Source: Nocardioides nematodiphilus (GTDB taxonomy: Bacteria > Actinomycetota > Actinomycetes > Propionibacteriales > Nocardioidaceae). Taken from it: a stretch of 64,000 nt of DNA. Under the pieces are notes generated by a model. The model had not been told where the DNA came from, did no database searches, and was given only the letters and a program-made list of their open reading frames with translations. How positions within the stretch are numbered: the stretch's first letter is position 1; each line of letters starts with the position of its first letter. The stretch is taken from positions 206,344-270,343 of the forward strand of contig NZ_JAIWOY010000003.1 of NCBI RefSeq assembly GCF_020216525.1, written 5' to 3'. Below are positions 58,533 through 64,000 of this stretch, piece by piece. The position numbers and the translations under genes are program-made.

Positions 58533-60662
58533 ATGCGTCCCGTGACCGATCTCGAGCGCCGCGTCGCGCCCTTCGACGTCATCTCCGACTACCAGCCGGG
58601 CGGTGACCAGCCGGCCGCGATCGCGGAGATCTCGAGGCGGATCAAGGACGGCGTCCAGGACGTCGTCCTGCTGGGTGCGACCGGCACCGGCAAGACCGCG
58701 ACCGTGGCCTGGGTGACCGAGCAGCTGCAGCGCCCGGTGCTGGTGCTGCAGCCCAACAAGACGCTGGCCGCGCAGTTCGCCAACGAGCTGCGCCAGCTCT
58801 TCCCCAACAACGCGGTCGAGTACTTCGTCAGCTACTACGACTACTACCAGCCCGAGGCGTATGTGCCTCAGACGGACACCTACATCGAGAAGGACTCCTC
58901 GATCAACGAGGAGGTCGAGCGGCTGCGCCACTCGGCGACCAACTCGCTGCTCACGCGGCGCGACGTGATCGTCGTGTCCACGGTGTCGTGCATCTACGGC
59001 CTCGGCACCCCGCAGGAGTACGTCGACCGGATGATCAAGCTGCGCGTCGGGCAGGAGCACGATCGCGACGACATCCTGCGCCGACTGGTCGGCAACCAGT
59101 ACACCCGCAACGACATGGCCTTCACCCGCGGCACGTTCCGGGTGCGCGGCGACACCCTCGAGGTCTTCCCGGTCTATGAGGAGCACGCCATCCGGATCGA
59201 GTTCTTCGGCGACGAGATCGAGCGGCTGATGACCCTGCACGCCGTCACCGGCGAGGTGCTGACCGAGGACCAGGAGATCCACATCTTCCCGGCGACCCAC
59301 TACGTCGCGGGTCCCGAGCGGATGGAGCGAGCGATCGCCGGCATCGAGGCCGAGCTCGAGATCCAGCTCGCGAAGTTCGAGCGCGAGGGCAAGCTCCTGG
59401 AGGCGCAGCGTCTGCGGATGCGCACCACGTACGACGTCGAGATGATGCGCCAGGTCGGGTCCTGCTCCGGTATCGAGAACTACTCGATGCACATGGACGG
59501 CCGCTCGCCGGGCAGCGCCCCCAACACCCTGCTCGACTACTTCCCGGAGGACTTCGTCCTCGTCGTCGACGAGTCCCACGTCGCGGTGCCGCAGATCGGC
59601 GGCATGTACGAGGGCGACATGTCCCGCAAGCGCAACCTGGTCGACCACGGCTTCCGGCTGCCCAGCGCGATGGACAACCGGCCGCTGCGCTGGGAGGAGT
59701 TCCTCGAGCGGATCGGGCAGACCATCTACCTCTCGGCGACGCCGGGCGACTACGAGCTCGACAAGGTCGGGGGAGACACCGTCCAGCAGATCATCCGCCC
59801 GACCGGCCTGATCGACCCCGAGGTCGTCGTCAAGCCGACCAAGGGCCAGATCGACGACCTGATCCATGAGATCAAGGAGCGCGTCACCAAGAGCGAGCGG
59901 GTGCTGGTCACCACGCTCACCAAGAAGATGTCCGAGGACCTCACCGACTACCTCCTCGACGCCGGCATCCGCACCCGCTACCTGCACTCCGAGGTCGACA
60001 CGCTGCGCCGCATCGAGCTGCTGCGCGAGCTGCGGATGGGCGAGTACGACGTCCTGGTCGGCATCAACCTGCTGCGCGAGGGCCTCGACCTGCCCGAGGT
60101 GTCACTGGTCGCGATCCTCGACGCGGACAAGGAGGGCTTCCTGCGCTCCGACAAGTCGCTCATCCAGACCATCGGGCGCGCGGCCCGCAACGTGTCCGGC
60201 CAGGTGCACATGTACGCCGACCGGATCACGCCCTCCATGGAGAAGGCCATCGAGGAGACGAACCGGCGCCGGGCGATCCAGATCGCGTACAACACCGAGC
60301 ACGGCATCGACCCCCAACCGCTGCGCAAGAAGATCGCCGACATCACCGACATGCTCGCCCGCGAGGGGGAGGACACCGATGCGCTGCTCCAGACCTGGGC
60401 CGGCACGGAGGCCAAGGGTCGAGCCGGCGCCGCCGGGCGCAAGCGGGCGCCGACGCCGGTGCTCGGGGAGCGGGCCGCGGAGGCCCGCGAGCACGGGCTG
60501 GTCGGCCTGCCGTCGTCCGACCTGGCCCAGCTCATCCAGGACCTCACCGACCAGATGAAGGGCGCCGCCGCGGAGCTGCAGTTCGAGGTCGCCGCCCGCC
60601 TGCGCGACGAGATCGGCGGCCTCAAGAAGGAGCTGCGCCAGATGATTGAAGCAACTAAGTGA
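58533..60662 (+). CDS. uvrB: UvrABC excinuclease subunit B
   Basis: A 709-residue UvrB, the damage-verifying helicase-like subunit of nucleotide excision repair. Walker A is GATGTGKT (48-55), the beta-hairpin region [15 protein letters not shown] lies near 100, DESH is motif II, and the C-terminal UVR coiled-coil ([22 protein letters not shown]) recruits UvrC. Length is normal for actinobacteria, with an extension ([19 protein letters not shown]) before the UVR domain. TACGCT ends six bases before ATG 58533 and there is no Shine-Dalgarno, implying a leaderless message. Confidence 0.96.
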   Translation: MRPVTDLERRVAPFDVISDYQPGGDQPAAIAEISRRIKDGVQDVVLLGATGTGKTATVAWVTEQLQRPVLVLQPNKTLAAQFANELRQLFPNNAVEYFVSYYDYYQPEAYVPQTDTYIEKDSSINEEVERLRHSATNSLLTRRDVIVVSTVSCIYGLGTPQEYVDRMIKLRVGQEHDRDDILRRLVGNQYTRNDMAFTRGTFRVRGDTLEVFPVYEEHAIRIEFFGDEIERLMTLHAVTGEVLTEDQEIHIFPATHYVAGPERMERAIAGIEAELEIQLAKFEREGKLLEAQRLRMRTTYDVEMMRQVGSCSGIENYSMHMDGRSPGSAPNTLLDYFPEDFVLVVDESHVAVPQIGGMYEGDMSRKRNLVDHGFRLPSAMDNRPLRWEEFLERIGQTIYLSATPGDYELDKVGGDTVQQIIRPTGLIDPEVVVKPTKGQIDDLIHEIKERVTKSERVLVTTLTKKMSEDLTDYLLDAGIRTRYLHSEVDTLRRIELLRELRMGEYDVLVGINLLREGLDLPEVSLVAILDADKEGFLRSDKSLIQTIGRAARNVSGQVHMYADRITPSMEKAIEETNRRRAIQIAYNTEHGIDPQPLRKKIADITDMLAREGEDTDALLQTWAGTEAKGRAGAAGRKRAPTPVLGERAAEAREHGLVGLPSSDLAQLIQDLTDQMKGAAAELQFEVAARLRDEIGGLKKELRQMIEATK

Positions 60663-60665
60663 GGA

Positions 60666-60792
60666 GGGAGTGCGCCGCGCGACGAAGTCGCGGGGGACGG
60701 TGGGTGGCCGGCCGGAGCCGAGCGAGGAACGAGCTCGAGCGGAGGTCGGACGCCCACCGGACTCGCCGAGGTACGAGGCGCGGCGCGCTCCC
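60666..60792. repeat. ~127-bp imperfect palindromic element downstream of uvrB
   Basis: The outer arm at 60666-60680 (GGGAGTGCGCCGCGC) pairs with 60778-60792 at 14 of 15 positions, and an inner arm near 60698 (CGGTGGGTGGCC) pairs with ~60748-60759 at 10 of 12. It fills most of the 242-bp gap between uvrB and the MFS gene and encodes nothing I recognise. It may act as a terminator or be a dispersed palindromic repeat. Confidence 0.6.
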
Positions 60793-60904
60793 GACGAACG
60801 CGGGAGCCATGAGGCGCGAAGCGCCGATCGGCGACCAAGGCGAACGGAGGCGCCGAGCGTCGACCGAATGTGGGCTACTCGAGAGTCGCCCTTAACCTAG
60901 ACCG

Positions 60905-62188
60905 GTGATACCGCGCCGTGCCCTCCTCGTGTGGGGCGCGGGCGTATCGGTCTACTTCCTCGCCGTCTTCGGTCGCTCCAGCCTCGGCGTGGCCGGCCTG
61001 CTGGCCAACGAGCGCTTCGGGATCTCGGCCGCGCAGCTGTCGCTGTTCTCGATGCTCCAGCTGGTCGTCTACGCCGCCATGCAGATCCCCGTCGGCCTGA
61101 TGGTCGACCGGTACGGATCGCGTCGCGTCCTGATGGTGGGGGCGTGTCTGATGAGTGTGTCGCAGGCGGGGTTCGCGCTGGCCACCACGTACCCCGAGGC
61201 GCTGATCGCCCGCACCTTCCTCGGCGCGGGGGACGCGATGACGTTCATCTCGGTGCTGCGCCTGGTCGCGCGCTGGTTCCCGCTGCGCCGGGTCGCGATC
61301 TTCACCCAGCTCACCGGCAATGTCGGCCAGGTCGGCGCGATCGTCGCGGCCCTGCCGCTGAGCTGGATGCTCGAGGAGCACGGCTGGACCAGCGCGTACC
61401 TGAGCGCGGCGTTCGCCGGCCCGGTGGTCCTGGCCCTGGTGGTGCTCTTCGTACGCGACGACCCGTCCGCGCGGAGCCTGCGTGGGGAGTCGCTGCCGCT
61501 GCGCGCGCTGGGCGGGAGCCTCGCGGACGCCTGGGCCCAGCCCGGCACCCGGCTCGGCTTCTGGGTGCACTTCACGACCCCGTTCTCGATGACCGTGCTC
61601 GGCCTGCTGTGGGGCTTCCCGTTCTTCAAGCGGGCGGAGGGACTCGGCACCGGCGGCGCCGACGGGCTGCTCACCCTGCTGACCATCGCCGGCGTCATCG
61701 GCGGCCCGGTCCTCGGCTACCTCGCGGGGCGCCACCCGTGGCACCGCTCGACGATGGCGCTGGCCGTGATCGGCGCGATCGTCACGACGTGGACCGCCGT
61801 GATCGCCTGGCCCGGTCACGCCCCGTTGTGGCTGCTGGTCCTGCTCGTCGTGGCGGTCGGTGTCGGCGCGCCGGCCTCGATGCTCGGCTTCGACGTCGGT
61901 CGGACCAGCAATCCCGCCCACCGTCAGGCGAGCGCGAACGGCATCATCAACGTCGCCGGATTCACCGCTGCACTGATCACGATCGTGGCCGTCGGACTCA
62001 TCCTGGACTGGCGCACCCCGCACGGCGCCGACTACACGCCGGGCGCGTTCCGGTGGGCGATGTCGTTCCAGTACGTCGTCTGGGGCCTCGGCACGGCGAT
62101 GATCCTGCGCCAGCGCAGTCAGGTGCGGACGAGCGTGGCCCGCAGTGACGTGGATGCGGGCAACAGCATGGTGACGCACCACGTCTGA
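60905..62188 (+). CDS. MFS transporter
   Basis: A 427-residue major facilitator with ~12 helices. The loop 2-3 motif GLMVDRYGSRRVLMVGA is typical of the superfamily, and the start RRALLVWGAGVSVYFLAVFGRSSLGVAG matches actinobacterial members resembling nitrate/organic anion permeases. The substrate is unknown. GTG 60905 follows TAACCT by six bases with no ribosome site, so it is probably leaderless. Convergence or operon partners: none; a sulfatase gene follows on the same strand after 52 bp. Confidence 0.85.
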   Translation: MIPRRALLVWGAGVSVYFLAVFGRSSLGVAGLLANERFGISAAQLSLFSMLQLVVYAAMQIPVGLMVDRYGSRRVLMVGACLMSVSQAGFALATTYPEALIARTFLGAGDAMTFISVLRLVARWFPLRRVAIFTQLTGNVGQVGAIVAALPLSWMLEEHGWTSAYLSAAFAGPVVLALVVLFVRDDPSARSLRGESLPLRALGGSLADAWAQPGTRLGFWVHFTTPFSMTVLGLLWGFPFFKRAEGLGTGGADGLLTLLTIAGVIGGPVLGYLAGRHPWHRSTMALAVIGAIVTTWTAVIAWPGHAPLWLLVLLVVAVGVGAPASMLGFDVGRTSNPAHRQASANGIINVAGFTAALITIVAVGLILDWRTPHGADYTPGAFRWAMSFQYVVWGLGTAMILRQRSQVRTSVARSDVDAGNSMVTHHV

Positions 62189-62240
62189 GGAGACACGCCC
62201 GATAGCAATGTAAGTCGAGTGAAGTAATACGAATTGCGGC

Positions 62241-64000
62241 ATGATGCGGCGCATGCCTCTTCTGCGCAGCCTCGTCGCCGCCCTCCTCGTCGCCCTGGTG
62301 ACCGGCACCCTGTGCTCGGGTCGCACCGGGGCGAGCGCGGAGAACCACGCCCGGACGGTCGTCCGCGCGGCGGTGGTGCCGGCGGGCGGGATCCAGTCCC
62401 GTTCGAGCGCGGCCGCCGGGCGGGGCCTGCGCACGAGCGACGGGGACAGGGTCAACATCGTCGAGGTGCTGCTCGACGACATGCGGGTCGATGACCTGGC
62501 CTACGCCCCGCACGTGCGGCGCCTGCTGGCCGACCACGGGATCACCGAGCGCAACATGTTCTCCTCCTACCCGTTGTGCTGCCCGGCGCGCGCGTCGTTC
62601 TACTCCGGCCTCCTGCCGCACAACCACCACGTCTACTCGGTGTGGAACCCGTACGCGTACCAGTCCTTCGACGACCGCGCGACCATCGCGACGTCGCTGC
62701 ACCAGGCGGGCTACTCCACCGGCCTGATCGGCAAGTACCTCAACGGCTACGGCAGCGACGACGCCCTGGCGCCGACGCTGCGCTGGCGCCAGCGGCACCC
62801 GGGCGCGAGCCTGCGCCGGGCGCCGCGGGTCCGGTCGCAGTACTACGTGCCGGACGGGTGGGACCAGTGGTACGCCGGCCTCGACGGGACCAACTGCGCG
62901 CCCGCCTGCGGCGGTCAGTACAGCTACTTCCACTACGCGTACTCCCACAACGGCCGCCCGACGTCCGCGCCGCGCGGGACGTACTCCTCGGCGGTCATCG
63001 CGCACCAGGCCGACCACGTGATCCGGACGTTCCACGACACCCGCCGGCGCACCGGCAAGCCGTTCTTCCTCTCGGTCAACTTCGTCGCCCCGCACGTCGG
63101 GTCCGGGGAGGGCGGTCGTACACCGTCGTGCCGGTATCGGGTCGGGAGGCGCACCGGTACGGTCCAGTCGCCGGCGGCTCCGGCCTGGGCCTACCGGGCG
63201 CCGGTCGTCGCCGGGATCACCCGCGGGGCGGGGGTCCTGCGCAACGGCACCACCGAGCCCGGCGTGGGCGACAAGCCGGGTGCGTACGGCCGGCTGCGCG
63301 AGCTCAACGCCTCCCAGCGCGCCTGCGTCGATCGCACGACGAGGGACCGGGCGGCGGCGGTCTACGCGACCGACCGCTACGTCGGCGACATGATCCGCAC
63401 GCTCAAGCGCCGCGGCGAGTGGGACCGGACCGTCTTCGTGTTCTGGTCCGACAACGGCTACTTCCAAGGTGAGCACCACCGGATGGACGGCAAGATCGTC
63501 ACCTACGAGCCGGTCTCGCGGGTGCCGCTCATCATCACGGGCCCGGGGCTGCGGCGCCGGGAGGACCGGTACGACCCGATGACGGTGGTCGACCTCTCCC
63601 GCACGCTGACCGCGATCGCCGGTGCGGCGCCTCCGCACGACGCCGACGGCCGCGACCTCAGCGCGGCGCTCGCCGGGGCCGACACCGGGTGGGACGTCGC
63701 GGTGCCGTTCGAGTTCGCGGTCGCGGACCCGCGGCTGCCCGGCGACCACCACCGTGACCCGGCCTTCGCGCCCGCCCGGCGCGGGATGTTCCGTACGGGT
63801 GTGCGCGACGGGATCGTCGACCCGCGCACCGCCATCGGCCTGCACACCGGGCGCTACTACTACCTGCGCTACGCCGACGGCGAGCGCGAGCTCTACGACC
63901 TGTGGAACGACCCCGACGAGTGGACGAACCTCGCGGCCGGTCGCTCGTGGCTCGCGGCGCACCGGTCACTGCTCGGTGTCCTCGACACCGCGTGGCGCCG
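62241..64000 (+). CDS. Secreted sulfatase (3' partial)
   Basis: At least 586 residues, open to the window edge. A signal peptide (residues ~1-33, LRSLVAALLVALVTGTLC) is followed by a sulfatase domain: metal-site NIVEVLLDD (replacing the usual VxxDD), the formylglycine motif CCPAR (C-x-P-x-R with Cys113 as the modified residue), and WSDNGYFQGEHH with metal ligands Asp-Asn. It hydrolyses sulfate esters outside the cell; substrate unknown. It needs a formylglycine-generating enzyme, not encoded here. Start ATG 62241, 62244 or 62253 are all in frame without a clear ribosome site. The C-terminal portion ELYDLWNDPDEWTNLA is typical of arylsulfatases. Confidence 0.87.
   Translation, partial: MMRRMPLLRSLVAALLVALVTGTLCSGRTGASAENHARTVVRAAVVPAGGIQSRSSAAAGRGLRTSDGDRVNIVEVLLDDMRVDDLAYAPHVRRLLADHGITERNMFSSYPLCCPARASFYSGLLPHNHHVYSVWNPYAYQSFDDRATIATSLHQAGYSTGLIGKYLNGYGSDDALAPTLRWRQRHPGASLRRAPRVRSQYYVPDGWDQWYAGLDGTNCAPACGGQYSYFHYAYSHNGRPTSAPRGTYSSAVIAHQADHVIRTFHDTRRRTGKPFFLSVNFVAPHVGSGEGGRTPSCRYRVGRRTGTVQSPAAPAWAYRAPVVAGITRGAGVLRNGTTEPGVGDKPGAYGRLRELNASQRACVDRTTRDRAAAVYATDRYVGDMIRTLKRRGEWDRTVFVFWSDNGYFQGEHHRMDGKIVTYEPVSRVPLIITGPGLRRREDRYDPMTVVDLSRTLTAIAGAAPPHDADGRDLSAALAGADTGWDVAVPFEFAVADPRLPGDHHRDPAFAPARRGMFRTGVRDGIVDPRTAIGLHTGRYYYLRYADGERELYDLWNDPDEWTNLAAGRSWLAAHRSLLGVLDTAWR

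Noticed and set aside
57219..59987. A 922-codon minus-strand frame suggesting a much larger phospholipase D
   Set aside because: Only the part up to 58472 has PLD homology; the extension is antisense to uvrB.

Overview
The window is about 64 kb of very GC-rich, gene-dense actinobacterial DNA. Several things point to Nocardioidaceae or a close relative: strong GC bias at third codon positions, many GTG starts, a complete yrbEAB-mceABCDEF operon, the mycobacterial-type htdX-fabG4-fadA2 arrangement, an actinobacterial ATP-dependent DNA ligase, and hairpin repeats built on a 'TCTCGATACG...CGCTGCGCTCG' pattern. That assignment is inference. No rRNA, tRNA, CRISPR array, insertion sequence or prophage was seen.

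Region 1 (1-13.3 kb) is a stress or dormancy island. It holds the end of a GltD-like ferredoxin oxidoreductase, an orphan sugar-type ABC ATPase, PEP synthase, a CtpF-type cation ATPase coupled to a universal stress protein (USP) and an APH/P-loop kinase, two further USPs, a zinc alcohol dehydrogenase, and the decayed remnant of a beta-CASP metallo-beta-lactamase. CtpF, USPs and this kinase are neighbours in the DosR regulon of Mycobacterium tuberculosis (Rv1996-Rv2005c). Four promoters here carry two or three DosR-like palindromes whose centres are about 22 bp apart. No DosR/DosS gene lies in the window.

Region 2 (13.3-24 kb) holds small regulated modules. A PucR-type regulator is divergent from mmsA plus a class III aminotransferase, probably for beta-alanine or another omega-amino acid. 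An OhrR-like regulator is divergent from a small membrane protein. These are followed by a rhodanese remnant, a ThrE-type exporter and a shortened YwaF protein. An XRE-cupin regulator is divergent from a thioredoxin-reductase-like/methyltransferase fusion. Perfect inverted repeats sit in the first and last of these divergent promoters.

Region 3 (24-35 kb) is core metabolism: aconitase, a methyltransferase, an uncharacterised two-gene pair, thiamine-related genes (thiamine-binding protein and YjbQ), an SMP-30 protein, dxs and an amino acid permease. Region 4 (35-44.3 kb) is fatty-acid metabolism: fadA-fadB, a PAC2 protein, acyl-CoA thioesterase, a MaoC hydratase, FabG4 and FadA2. Region 5 (44.4-49 kb) has a Ser/Thr kinase, a TetR regulator with an operator-like palindrome, an ATP-dependent DNA ligase and an AlkA-like glycosylase. 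Region 6 (49-57.2 kb) is the eight-gene mce lipid importer operon, translationally coupled at nearly every junction. Region 7 (57.2-64 kb) has a cardiolipin synthase-like phospholipase D, uvrB, an MFS transporter and a sulfatase truncated by the window edge.

Two patterns run through the window. Many genes have a YANNNT-like -10 element ending 6-7 nt before the start codon and no Shine-Dalgarno, implying leaderless transcripts. Convergent genes are separated by long, near-perfect hairpins.
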